64,000 nt of DNA, from the NCBI RefSeq assembly GCF_002812705.1, contig NZ_CP025030.1:2046001-2110000 (forward strand), in the 5' to 3' direction. Source of the stretch: Achromobacter spanius. Its GTDB lineage: Bacteria > Pseudomonadota > Gammaproteobacteria > Burkholderiales > Burkholderiaceae_B. The stretch's first letter is position 1; each line of letters opens with the position of its first letter. Position numbers and translations under genes: made by a program. Positions 1 to 8,217 of the stretch are shown here, piece by piece. The notes under the pieces are model-generated. The model had not been told where the DNA came from. It saw only the letters and a list, made by a program, of their open reading frames with translations, and searched no databases.

Positions 1-59
1 TGCGTAACGCGGCCGACCGCTTGCGGCTGTTCCAGGCGGAACGCCCCGCGCCGGTGTAG
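1..59 (+). CDS. C-terminal end of an unidentified protein (5' part outside window)
   Basis: An open frame enters from the left edge and ends at TAG, positions 57-59. The visible residues read RNAADRLRLFQAERPAPV. High GC and Arg/Ala-rich composition fit the coding style of the window. The ending resembles amidohydrolase-type C termini that finish with a nucleophile-free helix, but 18 residues are too few to assign a family. The next gene is convergent, 74 bp away. Confidence 0.4.
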   Translation, partial: RNAADRLRLFQAERPAPV

Positions 60-133
60 CGGGCGGGGCGTGGGTGTGGAGTGCTGTGCGTGGATGTGGT
101 TCTGGCTGCGGGGCGGGGGACGGGTTTGTGCGC

Positions 134-1471
134 CTAGGCGAAAGTCTGTTCCATTTCCCGCCGGAACTGCACCGCCGTTGACGTCTCGTCGTACTCCACG
201 TCGCGCCAGCGTATCGCCTGCGATTGCCGCACCGGATTCTTGAGCTTGACCCCGTGCGACAGCCCCAGGGGCAGATAGCCTTCTTCCACCGAGTCGGGCG
301 CCGGCATCAAGCGGCCAAACACCGTGTAGCCGCCTTCGCCGTCCAGGATCTGGCCAGCTTGCAGATCGCGCTTGGCGGTGGCGACCACATCGCCGTGCCA
401 ACCGGCCGGCGCGCCCGTGGGTTCGCGCCGCAAGCCCACGCTGGCCACGCTGATGCCCAGTTCCAGGCCGATCAGGTGATAGGGCTTGTACATGGCGGTG
501 TAGTTGCCGCTGGGGTCGGTGACCAGGCCGTATTCCTGGAAGCAGCGGCGCACATAGTCGCTGTCGGCGGCCAGCGTCACGTAGACGCCCCAGCGCAGGT
601 CGCGAAACACGGGGCGGCCGTCGCGCTCCAGCGATGAAATCACTTCCACCTGGCCGCGATGGTGCAGGATGCCGCCGTCTTCGCGCGGCCGCAGCACGCG
701 GGCCAGGTCGTCCACGCCGCACGGCGGAAAGTGCAGGCCCGACGGCGAGGGCAAGAGCCCCGTGGCGTTCGATACCGCCGCCATTTCGATGGCGCTTTTG
801 GTGCCGTCCAGAAAGCTGTTGAACATCTGCGCGTTGAAGTCGCCCGCGGCCACCATTTCAGCGGTGAAGCCGTAGTAGGGCCAGACGGTGTCGGGCGTGG
901 ACGTGTGGAATTCCGGCAGGTACTTGGTGCCCTTGCCGGCCGCCATGACCTCGAAGCCGCTGGCGCGCGCCCAATCGACCATTTCGCAGATCAGGGCGGG
1001 TTGGTCGCCATAGGCCAGCGAATACACGATGCCCGCTTCGCGCGCGCGGCGCGCCAGCAGCGGCCCGGCCAGGGCGTCGGCTTCAACATTGACCATGATG
1101 ATGTGCTTGCCGTATTCGCAGCAGGCCAGCACGTGGGTGATGCCGGCGGCGGCTTGCCCGGTGGCGTCGATGACGATGTCGACCTCGGGGCTGGCGATGA
1201 TGGCAAGCGGGTCGTCGCTGAAGAAGACCTTGCCGTTCTTCAGCGCGTCATTGGTGCTGCTGGCATTGAGCGCGCTGGCCGGCCAACCCACCCGGGTCAA
1301 GGCGGCGCGGGCGCGGTCGGGCGCCAGATCGGCCACCGCCACCAGCCGCATGCCCGGCGTGCGGGGGGCCTGGCTCATGAACATGGCGCCGAACTTTCCG
1401 GCACCCAGCAATGCAACACGCAAGGGCTTGTGGTCGGCTTCTCGCTGCTTGAGCAGACGGTGCAGATTCAT
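134..1471 (-). CDS. NAD(P)-binding Gfo/Idh-like oxidoreductase with SAF domain
   Basis: This 445-residue protein has an N-terminal Rossmann fold. The dinucleotide motif VALLGAGKFGAMF lies near residues 19-31, followed by a homoserine-dehydrogenase-like central part. The C-terminal third holds an SAF-type segment (VATAKRDLQAGQILDGEGGY), as in AFP/flagellar-FlgA-like domains. Related proteins are annotated as SAF-domain oxidoreductases or homoserine dehydrogenase-like proteins, and the substrate is generally unknown. No signal peptide is seen, so it should be cytoplasmic. The ATG at 1471 is preceded by a GGAG-type site (GGAGTCC on the minus strand). It stands alone: the next gene upstream ends at 1553. 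Family assignment is good, but the reaction is not established. Confidence 0.75.
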   Translation of the reverse strand: MNLHRLLKQREADHKPLRVALLGAGKFGAMFMSQAPRTPGMRLVAVADLAPDRARAALTRVGWPASALNASSTNDALKNGKVFFSDDPLAIIASPEVDIVIDATGQAAAGITHVLACCEYGKHIIMVNVEADALAGPLLARRAREAGIVYSLAYGDQPALICEMVDWARASGFEVMAAGKGTKYLPEFHTSTPDTVWPYYGFTAEMVAAGDFNAQMFNSFLDGTKSAIEMAAVSNATGLLPSPSGLHFPPCGVDDLARVLRPREDGGILHHRGQVEVISSLERDGRPVFRDLRWGVYVTLAADSDYVRRCFQEYGLVTDPSGNYTAMYKPYHLIGLELGISVASVGLRREPTGAPAGWHGDVVATAKRDLQAGQILDGEGGYTVFGRLMPAPDSVEEGYLPLGLSHGVKLKNPVRQSQAIRWRDVEYDETSTAVQFRREMEQTFA

Positions 1472-1552
1472 AGTGCGGACTCCTCCGGGGTGGGGGTACA
1501 GCCAGCACAGAATAGTCCTAAATCATGACGACTGAACAGCGTCCGGCAGGCC

Positions 1553-2113
1553 TCATGCGTCCGCGGTATAGAGCTCGCCCGCCAGCACGTTGCGCCAGTT
1601 CGCCCAGGTGATGCGGGGGCGGTCGGTCACCTGCCGGTTGTAGGGCGCATCAAACAAAATGTGCTTCCAGCGCGGCTTCACGGCGCCTTCTATCTTGGGC
1701 TTGTCGTCGATCAGCAGGTTGCCCTGCACCAGCGTCTTGTCCTTGGTCAGGATCAGCCGGTTGGTGGCGTCGCGGCCCAGGTTCTTTTCCACCCACAGGT
1801 ACTTCTCCGCCACGCAGTTTTCAAACTGCGAAAGTGGCGACGAGCAGATGCGCACGTCCATGCCTAATGCCAACAGCTCGCGCACGGCGTCCAGCGCGCC
1901 CGGCACCGGGGGCAGCTCGCGGATGAAGCCTGGCGCCGTGTAGATGGCCTCGGCCATCTTGCGTAGTTCGGGGGCGTAGTCCTCGCGGATGTGGAAAGAC
2001 TTGCGGTCTTCGAATTCCACGGGCGGGATGTCGGGATGGCGCAGGCGCCAGGCGTCGATGAAAGCGTGTTCGAAGTCGGCCAGCACGCCGTCTTGGTCCA
2101 GCAGGATGATCAT
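1553..2113 (-). CDS. 5'(3')-deoxyribonucleotidase-like HAD phosphatase (NT5C family)
   Basis: This 186-residue protein begins MIILLDQDGVLADFEHAF. This is HAD motif I, with Asp6 as predicted nucleophile and Asp8 as acid/base. Motif II lies in the ICSSP segment near residue 111, a lysine follows in the LTKDK segment, and motif III is the acidic LLIDDKP region near 135-141. The size and the DxDGVLADF form match the NT5C deoxyribonucleotidase family. That family dephosphorylates nucleoside monophosphates and helps balance nucleotide pools in the cytoplasm. There is no operon partner: thpR ends 42 bp away on the same strand. The exact substrate is inferred from family only. Confidence 0.8.
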   Translation of the reverse strand: MIILLDQDGVLADFEHAFIDAWRLRHPDIPPVEFEDRKSFHIREDYAPELRKMAEAIYTAPGFIRELPPVPGALDAVRELLALGMDVRICSSPLSQFENCVAEKYLWVEKNLGRDATNRLILTKDKTLVQGNLLIDDKPKIEGAVKPRWKHILFDAPYNRQVTDRPRITWANWRNVLAGELYTADA

Positions 2114-2155
2114 GGCAATCCCAGGAGTGGCAACCGCCTGATTGTGCCAGAGCGG

Positions 2156-2701
2156 CTACGGCGAAAGCGGCCGCGATTGCGCCACGATCCGGTAGCGGCT
2201 GCCGCCCGTCTGCGATTCGGACGCCACCAGCACCAGGCGGTCATAGCGCCAGATCAACGGGTCGGGCGGGGGCGGCGGCGGGTCGTCGCGTTCGATGTTG
2301 CGCAGCAAGGTGACGTGCGGGCGAAACGGCTGCGGCGGCGCGGCCAGGCGATAGTCGGCCAACCAGTGCCACAGGCCGTCGTGCATGGCTTGCAGTGGCG
2401 CGGGGGCCTCACGCGGCCCCGCCTCACGCGGCCCGGCCCACAGAATGCGCTGGCGCTTGAATACCCCGTAGCGGTCCAGCGCCAGTTCTCCCGGCGGCAC
2501 ACAGCGGTCGGGCGTGGCGGCGGCCAGCGCGTCCGCCAACTGCGCCTCCACCGGCCCCAGGAAAGCCAGCGTCAAATGCAGTGTCTCGGTGCGCATCACG
2601 CGGCCACCGGAATGCAGGCGGGCGGCTTGCGCCCATTCGGCCAAGGACGCGGCCAAGGGCGGCGACGGCCACAAGGCGAAGAAAAGACGGATGGCGGACA
2701 T
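2156..2701 (-). CDS. thpR: RNA 2',3'-cyclic phosphodiesterase (2H family, LigT-like)
   Basis: This 181-residue protein carries the two His-x-Thr motifs of 2H phosphoesterases, HLTL at residues 42-45 and HVTL at 129-132. This family hydrolyses RNA 2',3'-cyclic phosphates and was first named 2'-5' RNA ligase. The start at 2701 (MSAIRLFFALWP) is chosen because family members begin just before this conserved strand. An in-frame start further upstream would add 54 unrelated residues and run into cheD. A short direct duplication encodes GPREA twice (residues 90-99), probably in a surface loop. It probably acts alone in the cytoplasm. Confidence 0.85.
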   Translation of the reverse strand: MSAIRLFFALWPSPPLAASLAEWAQAARLHSGGRVMRTETLHLTLAFLGPVEAQLADALAAATPDRCVPPGELALDRYGVFKRQRILWAGPREAGPREAPAPLQAMHDGLWHWLADYRLAAPPQPFRPHVTLLRNIERDDPPPPPPDPLIWRYDRLVLVASESQTGGSRYRIVAQSRPLSP

Positions 2702-2759
2702 GCGCCGATTGTAGGCGCGGGATCTTTGCCAGGCGTTGTTTACGTCGCCGAAGCGCCGT

Positions 2760-3548
2760 TCAAGTCCCCGTGTTTTCCGACTTGCGCAGGCGGGACAGCG
2801 CGGTGTCGAAGCGTTCGACGCCCGGCCGTGCGGGGCGGGCGGGGGTGTCGAAGCGTTCGACACCGGGGCGCGCCGGCTTGTCGAACCGCTCCACGCCCGG
2901 GCGCGCCGGTTTGTCGAAGCGCTCGACGCCAGGTTGGTTGAAGCGTTCCACGCGCGGCGGGCTTTGCGTTTTTGCCTGCACGCTTTGGGCCGCGGCCTGT
3001 TCGCGCTTGGCGATGATCTCTTCGGCGCGCTGATGGTGCGGCGCCATCTTGCGCACCATTACCCGGCCGTCACGCGGGAAATAATTGATGCGGCGCGCAT
3101 GCACGTCGCCCAGGTCCTGGGCCTTGACCGGAATGCCTTCGAGCTTCAGGTAGTTCAGGACAAAAACGCCGTTGCGTTCGCCGATGTTCATCTGCTGCAT
3201 GGCGCTGAGCACCGCGCCGCCGCCAAACACCTTGGCTTCCAGGCGGTCGCGCGAGGCGCCGGCCTTCAGCAATTCGTTGATCAGCACTTCCATGGCGAAA
3301 GCGCCGTAGCGCATCGTCGCCGACGCGGGCGACTGCATGTCGCCTTCCGGCAACATGAAGTGGTTCATACCCCCCACGCCGGTCACCGGATCGTGAATGC
3401 AGGCGGCGACACAGGACCCAAGAACGGTCGAGATCATCAGGTCTTCGTTGGTGACGTAGTACTCGTTGGGGAGCACTTTCACCGCTTGGCATTGGAATGC
3501 GCTGTCGAAGTAGTGGCGCGTCGCGCGGGCTTCAAGTCGGGAGACCAT
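2760..3548 (-). CDS. cheD: Chemoreceptor glutamine deamidase CheD with repetitive C-terminal tail
   Basis: Residues 20-165 form a CheD domain. The catalytic cysteine is Cys46 in LGSCV and the histidine is His63 in GMNHF. CheD deamidates glutamines on methyl-accepting chemoreceptors and, in many bacteria, binds CheC. The protein is 262 residues, longer than the usual 160-200. The extra part (about 170-262) is a basic, proline-rich tail with five VERF(D/N) units at residues 200, 208, 219, 230 and 244, mostly in the frame [11 protein letters not shown]. No other chemotaxis or flagellar gene lies nearby, so it acts in trans. The catalytic residues look intact, and the tail's function is unknown. 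Confidence 0.88.
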   Translation of the reverse strand: MVSRLEARATRHYFDSAFQCQAVKVLPNEYYVTNEDLMISTVLGSCVAACIHDPVTGVGGMNHFMLPEGDMQSPASATMRYGAFAMEVLINELLKAGASRDRLEAKVFGGGAVLSAMQQMNIGERNGVFVLNYLKLEGIPVKAQDLGDVHARRINYFPRDGRVMVRKMAPHHQRAEEIIAKREQAAAQSVQAKTQSPPRVERFNQPGVERFDKPARPGVERFDKPARPGVERFDTPARPARPGVERFDTALSRLRKSENTGT

Positions 3549-3894
3549 GGGACTTATCAGGCAAGAACGGCGATTGGGACATGAAGGACGAAGCCCTGCA
3601 GAACGGCATGTTTCAAAAAGTGTAGAAAAATTTCGCTTTATTCTTACATATCCCGAATGACAACGGGAGAAATGCTTGTAACGGCGGGGAGTGATGCGGC
3701 CCTGTTTAACGTCAAACGTAACGCCGAACGCTACCCCGCTGGCAACGACCGAGCCGGCCGCAGCAACTGGGACCCATCGTACACAGGCGCGTGCAGAGTC
3801 TTTCCCCGGATCACGGGGAGGTTCGGGCTTTATACGTGGCTTTAATGCGGAACCGGGGCGCGTGGAGTGAGGCGCCCCGGGTGCGTGAGGACGC
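3549..3894. other. Intergenic region between cheD and ftsX
   Basis: This stretch of 346 bp holds the leader of cheD on its left. The left part is AT-rich around 3620-3660 and could contain the cheD promoter, but I see no convincing sigma-28 or sigma-70 match. The right end holds the ftsX terminator candidate. A short plus-strand frame (3657-3845) has no recognisable product and no good ribosome site, so it is not called as a gene. Confidence 0.5.
3853..3880 (-). terminator. Candidate terminator of ftsEX
   Basis: A perfect 9-bp stem, CCGGGGCGC at 3853-3861 with GCGCCCCGG at 3872-3880, has a 10-nt loop and lies 15 bp past the ftsX stop. No T-run follows on the minus strand, so it may slow or end transcription only weakly, or protect the 3' end. 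Confidence 0.4.
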
Positions 3895-4803
3895 CTAGAA
3901 GCGGGTGCTGCGCGTGACCGACCAACGGGCCGACAGCGCGCCCAGCGCAGCCGAAGCCACCACGGCGGTGACCAGGACAGACGCGCCGGGCAAATGCAGG
4001 GCGAATTCGGCGCCGTAGCTGCGGGCCAGCCCCAGCAGGGCGTCGTTCAAGGGCGACAGCGCAATGGCCGACACGCCGATGGCCAGCAACGAGGCCACCG
4101 CGCCCGACAACGCGCCCAGATACAGGAAGGGCCGGCGCACGAAGGATTCCGTGGCGCCCACCAGACGGGCTACGCCTATCTCTTCGCGTTGCGACAGCGC
4201 TTGCATGCGCACGGTGTTGAACACCGTGGCCAACACCACGACGGCCACACAAGCGGCCAAGAAGCCCAGGCCGATGCGGGCAAAGCGCAGAATGGCTTCC
4301 AGGCGCTGCACCCAGGCGCTGTCCAACTGCACCAGGTCGACGTGGTTCCATTGCTTCCAGTCGCCCGCCAGTTTGTCGGCGCGGCCGGCCAGGTTGTCGC
4401 CATCGGCCAGCGTCACGACCACGGCATCGGGCAGCGGGTTGCCGGGCAGCACGGCCAGCGCCTGTTGCCAGGCGGGGTTGGCGCGCAGGTCGGCAAGCGC
4501 CGCGTCGCGCCCGACCACGCGCACGGCGCGCACGTCGCTTTGGTAATCGTCCTTGATGCGCTTGGCCACGTCCGCGGCGGCGCCCGCCGGGGCATCCACG
4601 CGCATGAACACGGTGACTTCCGGCGTGACGGACATTTGGCGTGCAACGGGCTGCACGGACACCAGGATGGCGCTACCCAACAAGGGCAGGGCCAGTGCCA
4701 GCGCCATGACCAGCAGGTTGGCCAACGATGAGAACGGTTGCTTGGCCAGCCGGCGCACGGTGACCATCAACGCATAGCGGTGTTGCCGCAGCCAGGCGTT
4801 CAT
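3895..4803 (-). CDS. ftsX: Cell-division ABC transporter permease FtsX
   Basis: FtsX is a 302-residue inner-membrane protein. It has a cytoplasmic N terminus, a first membrane segment near residues 22-48, an extracytoplasmic loop of about 110 residues with mixed alpha/beta character, and three C-terminal membrane segments near 170-290. That is the FtsX plan. With FtsE it forms a complex at the septum that couples ATP hydrolysis to activation of cell-wall amidases. Its ATG overlaps the ftsE stop by 4 bp (ATGA), so the two are translationally coupled. Length and context are typical. Confidence 0.92.
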   Translation of the reverse strand: MNAWLRQHRYALMVTVRRLAKQPFSSLANLLVMALALALPLLGSAILVSVQPVARQMSVTPEVTVFMRVDAPAGAAADVAKRIKDDYQSDVRAVRVVGRDAALADLRANPAWQQALAVLPGNPLPDAVVVTLADGDNLAGRADKLAGDWKQWNHVDLVQLDSAWVQRLEAILRFARIGLGFLAACVAVVVLATVFNTVRMQALSQREEIGVARLVGATESFVRRPFLYLGALSGAVASLLAIGVSAIALSPLNDALLGLARSYGAEFALHLPGASVLVTAVVASAALGALSARWSVTRSTRF

Positions 4804-5558
4804 GACGAGGCTCCCGGGTTACCCATGCCGGGTTCAGTGCGGCCGCTGGCGCGCGACGGCCCCGAAGCGGACTGCCCCGCAACGGGTGGCGTGGCAGGGC
4901 CGTGCGAATCGGCGAACTTGCCCGGGTCGATGCGCAGGGTGCGCGAGGCGTAGCGCGCCATCAGCCCCTGGTCGTGCGAGGCAATCAGCGTGGTCACGCC
5001 CACGCGGTTGAAATCGCGGAACACGTTCATGATGCGCTGCGCGTTGTCGTCGTCAAGGTTGGCGGTGGGTTCGTCGGCAATCAGGATGGCGGGCCGGTTC
5101 ACGATGGCCCGCGCGATGGCCAGGCGCTGCTGCTCGCCGCCGGACAATTCGATGGGATTCAGGTCTTCCTTGCCCGACAGGCCCACCTTGTCCAAGGCGG
5201 CGCGGGCGCGCGACGCGGCGGAATCCCAGGGATGGCCCTGGACCGCCAGCGGCAGCATGACGTTTTCGAACGCGCTTCGATCGAACAACAGGTGGGTGTC
5301 TTGCAAGATGACGCCCACGGCGCGGCGCAGATAAGGGCGCGCGCGGGCGGGCAGCTTGTCCAGGCGTTGCCCGTTGACCTGGATGGACCCGCGGCTGGCG
5401 GGCTCCAACCCGCCGATCAACTTGAGCAGCGTGGATTTACCGGCGCCTGACGGCCCGGATACAAAAACGAATTCTCCCGCGCTTACGCGGAAGTTGATGT
5501 CGGCCAGGATATTTCGGCCGCGACCATATGATTTGAATACGTGCTGGAATTCGATCAT
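4800..5558 (-). CDS. ftsE: Cell-division ATP-binding protein FtsE
   Basis: This 252-residue ABC ATPase has Walker A GPSGAGKST at residues 35-43, signature LSGGEQQR at 138-145 and Walker B ILIADEPT at 158-165. It begins MIEFQHVFKSYGRGRN, the usual FtsE opening. It pairs with FtsX, encoded directly downstream with a 4-bp overlap, on the cytoplasmic face of the divisome. The protein is about 30 residues longer than common FtsE. The extra C-terminal part is rich in Pro, Ala, Gly and Ser and is probably disordered. The gene is divergent from the amino-acid transporter operon. Confidence 0.93.
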   Translation of the reverse strand: MIEFQHVFKSYGRGRNILADINFRVSAGEFVFVSGPSGAGKSTLLKLIGGLEPASRGSIQVNGQRLDKLPARARPYLRRAVGVILQDTHLLFDRSAFENVMLPLAVQGHPWDSAASRARAALDKVGLSGKEDLNPIELSGGEQQRLAIARAIVNRPAILIADEPTANLDDDNAQRIMNVFRDFNRVGVTTLIASHDQGLMARYASRTLRIDPGKFADSHGPATPPVAGQSASGPSRASGRTEPGMGNPGASS

Positions 5559-5659
5559 GGCGGCTGTCGGATGAAGCCGCCATAGTAACTCGGGGACAGG
5601 AGGCAGGCATAAGCCGATTCACGGTGGTCCTGTGAAAAAGCGTTTCCGCGTGACCAGTT

Positions 5660-5725
5660 GGACACCTTTTGATCAGAACGAAATGAACGCATCTTCGAAC
5701 GCCGTTCAACCGAAAAAAGGTGTCC
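5660..5725. repeat. Inverted repeat GGACACCTTTT / AAAAGGTGTCC
   Basis: Two perfect 11-bp arms, at 5660-5670 and 5715-5725, are separated by 44 nt in the 324-bp gap between the divergent ftsE and aapJ genes. The AAAAGGTGTCC core resembles dispersed REP-like sequences seen in several proteobacteria, which is inference from memory. The pair could be a remnant of a small mobile element or a regulatory stem. Nothing else coding is seen in the gap 5559-5882. Confidence 0.55.
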
Positions 5726-5882
5726 CCGTTTTCGAGCGAAAACATCAATTGATTTCGCCAGTGTCCCTATATTTCAAGGGAATTCCCGGATGTGCCCGCC
5801 CGTGTCCGGACGCTACCATCCGCCCCATGCTTCGGCCCAACCCGGCCGTTGCAAGCTCGATTTGTCCCACACGGAGATCACG

Positions 5883-6899
5883 ATGAAAGTACTGAAACTC
5901 GCTGCTATTGGCGCGGCACTGTTCGCTGCATCCGCGGCTGCCAATGCGGGCGCGACCTTCGATAACGTTAAGAAGAAAGGGTTTGTCCAATGCGGGGTTT
6001 CAACGGGCATTCCGGGATTCTCGATTGCTGACAGCAAGGGCGAATACAAGGGCATCGACGTGGACATGTGCCGCGCCATCGCCGCGACCATGTTCAACGA
6101 CCCCACCAAGGTCAAGTTCACGCCCCTGAACACGCAACAGCGCTTCACCGCCCTGCAATCCGGCGAAATCGACGTGCTGACCCGCAACACCACCGTGACG
6201 CTGACGCGCGACACGACGCTGGGCCTGATCGGCGCGGGCGTGAACTACTACGACTCGCAAGGCGTGATGGTCTCCAAGGACCTGAACATCAAGAGCGCCA
6301 AGGAACTGAACGGCGCCACCATCTGCGTGCAGCCGGGCACCACCACCGAACTGAACCTGGCCGACTGGTTCCGCAGCCAGAAGATCGAATTCAAGCCGGT
6401 CGTGATCGACAAGTACGACGAAATCATCCGCGCCTTCTCGGCCGGCCGCTGCGACGCCTTCACCACCGACAAGTCGCAACTGGCGTCGACCCGCACCACG
6501 CTCGAGAACCCGGACAAGTTCGTCATCCTGCCGGAAGACTTCTCCAAGGAGCCGCTGGGCCCCATGGTCCGCCAGGGCGACGAGCAGTGGTTCAACATCG
6601 TTCGTTGGTCGCTGAACGCCATGCTGGAAGCCGAGGAATACGGCATCACCAAGGCGAACGTCGATGAAATGACCAAGAGCCCCAACCCCAACATCCAGCG
6701 CATCCTGGGCGTGACCCCGGGCATGGGCAAGAACCTGGGCGTGGACGACAAGTGGGCCTACAACATCATCAAGAGCGTGGGTAACTACGGCGAAAGCTTC
6801 GAAAACACGCTGGGCAAGAACAGCGCGATGAAGCTGGAGCGTGGTTTGAACGCGTCGTACAAGCAAGGCGGTTTGATGTACGGCTGGCCGGTGCGCTAA
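5883..6899 (+). CDS. aapJ: General L-amino acid ABC transporter, periplasmic binding protein (AapJ-like)
   Basis: This 338-residue protein has a Sec signal peptide of about 22 residues (MKVLKLAAIG...ANAG), followed by a family 3 solute-binding fold. Features include KKGFVQCGVSTGIPGFS, GIDVDMCRAIAA and the hinge region LTRNTTVTLTRDT, typical of AapJ/BztA proteins. It captures L-amino acids in the periplasm and delivers them to the AapQM permease. The start at 5883 gives a proper signal peptide. An upstream in-frame start at 5790 would put about 31 extra residues before it. It is the first gene of aapJQMP. The hairpin after its stop suggests extra expression relative to the permease genes. Confidence 0.9.
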   Translation: MKVLKLAAIGAALFAASAAANAGATFDNVKKKGFVQCGVSTGIPGFSIADSKGEYKGIDVDMCRAIAATMFNDPTKVKFTPLNTQQRFTALQSGEIDVLTRNTTVTLTRDTTLGLIGAGVNYYDSQGVMVSKDLNIKSAKELNGATICVQPGTTTELNLADWFRSQKIEFKPVVIDKYDEIIRAFSAGRCDAFTTDKSQLASTRTTLENPDKFVILPEDFSKEPLGPMVRQGDEQWFNIVRWSLNAMLEAEEYGITKANVDEMTKSPNPNIQRILGVTPGMGKNLGVDDKWAYNIIKSVGNYGESFENTLGKNSAMKLERGLNASYKQGGLMYGWPVR

Positions 6900-6910
6900 C
6901 ACGGCTGCCT

Positions 6911-6942
6911 GGCAAAACGGAGCCTTGGCGCTCCGTTTTGCC
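6911..6942 (+). terminator. Intercistronic hairpin between aapJ and aapQ
   Basis: A perfect 13-bp stem pairs 6911-6923 (GGCAAAACGGAGC) with 6930-6942 around a 6-nt loop, 12 bp after aapJ. There is no long T-run after it. Such hairpins after binding-protein genes commonly attenuate read-through or stabilise the upstream message, giving more receptor than permease. Confidence 0.6.
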
Positions 6943-7025
6943 TAGCCCGCCACCCGAGCGGGCGGCAGGAGTAGGGGTGGCCTTGCCGGCGTTGCCGCCC
7001 GGTTTACGACTTCTGTAGATTCATC

Positions 7026-8216
7026 ATGACGACTTCTAAAAATAGTGCCCCAATTGCGGCTCCTCGCCGGCGGCTCAACTGGAACGACCCCGGCGTACGG
7101 TCGGTGGTGTACCAGGTGTTCGCGCTGGCGGCGGTGGCCTGGGCAGTGTGGTTCCTGGTTTCCAATACGCTACACAACCTGTCCGTGCGCAATATCGCCA
7201 CGGGCTTCGGGTTCCTGAGCCGTGAAGCCGGGTTCGCGATCGGCGAAACGCCCATCGCATACTCTCCCTCGAATGACTACGGCCGCGCCATCATGGTCGG
7301 CTTGCTCAACACCTTGCGCGTGGCCGTCATCGGCATCGTGCTTGCCACCATCCTCGGTACGCTGATCGGCATTGGCCGTCTGTCCAAGAACTGGCTCGTC
7401 GCCAAGATCACCTCGGTTTACGTCGAAGTGATGCGCAACGTGCCGCTCTTGCTGCAATTGTTCTTCTGGTACGCGCTGATCACGGAAAACATGCCGGGTC
7501 CGCGTCAGGCGCACAATCCGCTGCCCGGGGTGTTCATTTCCAATCGCGGCCTGAAGGTGCCGTCGCTGGAAGGCAATTCGCTGGACTGGATGCTGGCGGG
7601 CCTGGGCCTGGCCATCGTCGCGATCATCTTCCTGGGCCACTACGGCAAGAAGCGCCACGAAGCCACGGGCCACATGTTCCCGCTGGGTCGCTGGGCCATC
7701 GGCCTGCTGATCGGGCTGCCGTTCATCGGATGGCTGGTCAGCGGCGCGTCGCTGACTCTGCAAATGCCGGAACTCAAGGGCTTCAACTTCGCGGGCGGAC
7801 TGACGCTGTCGCCGGAATTCGCCGCACTGCTGGCGGGTCTGGTGATCTACACCTCGGCCTTCATTGCCGAAGTGGTGCGCTCCGGTATCCAGGCTGTCAA
7901 CAACGGCCAATGGGAAGCCGCCGGTTCGCTGGGCTTGCCGCGCGGGAAGGTGCTGCGCCTGGTGATCCTGCCGCAGGCGCTGCGTGTGATCATCCCCCCG
8001 ATGACCAGCCAGTACCTGAACCTGACGAAGAACAGCTCGCTGGCCGTGGCTATCGGCTATCCGGACATCGTGTCGGTGGTCAACACCACGCTGAACCAGA
8101 CGGGCCAGGCCATCGAGGGCATTCTTATCATCATGGGCGCGTACCTCACGGTCAGCCTGTCGATCTCGATATTCATGAACTGGTACAACAAGCGCATCGC
8201 GCTGGTGGAGCGTTGA
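7026..8216 (+). CDS. aapQ: General L-amino acid ABC transporter permease (AapQ-like)
   Basis: This 396-residue inner-membrane permease of the HisMQ type is longer than usual because of a periplasmic insertion, as in AapQ/BztB. The first membrane segment is near residues 25-45. The transport core starts near 85 (IMVGLLNTLRVAVIGIVLAT), and the cytoplasmic EAA loop (EVVRSGIQAVNNGQWEAAGSLGL) lies near 283-305. The EAA loop contacts the ATPase AapP. The gene lies 126 bp after aapJ, with a hairpin between them, and its stop is followed by the aapM ATG after 1 bp. Confidence 0.9.
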   Translation: MTTSKNSAPIAAPRRRLNWNDPGVRSVVYQVFALAAVAWAVWFLVSNTLHNLSVRNIATGFGFLSREAGFAIGETPIAYSPSNDYGRAIMVGLLNTLRVAVIGIVLATILGTLIGIGRLSKNWLVAKITSVYVEVMRNVPLLLQLFFWYALITENMPGPRQAHNPLPGVFISNRGLKVPSLEGNSLDWMLAGLGLAIVAIIFLGHYGKKRHEATGHMFPLGRWAIGLLIGLPFIGWLVSGASLTLQMPELKGFNFAGGLTLSPEFAALLAGLVIYTSAFIAEVVRSGIQAVNNGQWEAAGSLGLPRGKVLRLVILPQALRVIIPPMTSQYLNLTKNSSLAVAIGYPDIVSVVNTTLNQTGQAIEGILIIMGAYLTVSLSISIFMNWYNKRIALVER

Positions 8217-8217
8217 G

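Noticed and set aside
3657..3845. A 62-codon plus-strand frame in the cheD-ftsX gap
   Set aside because: No family, no convincing ribosome site, and composition is not better than random for the region.
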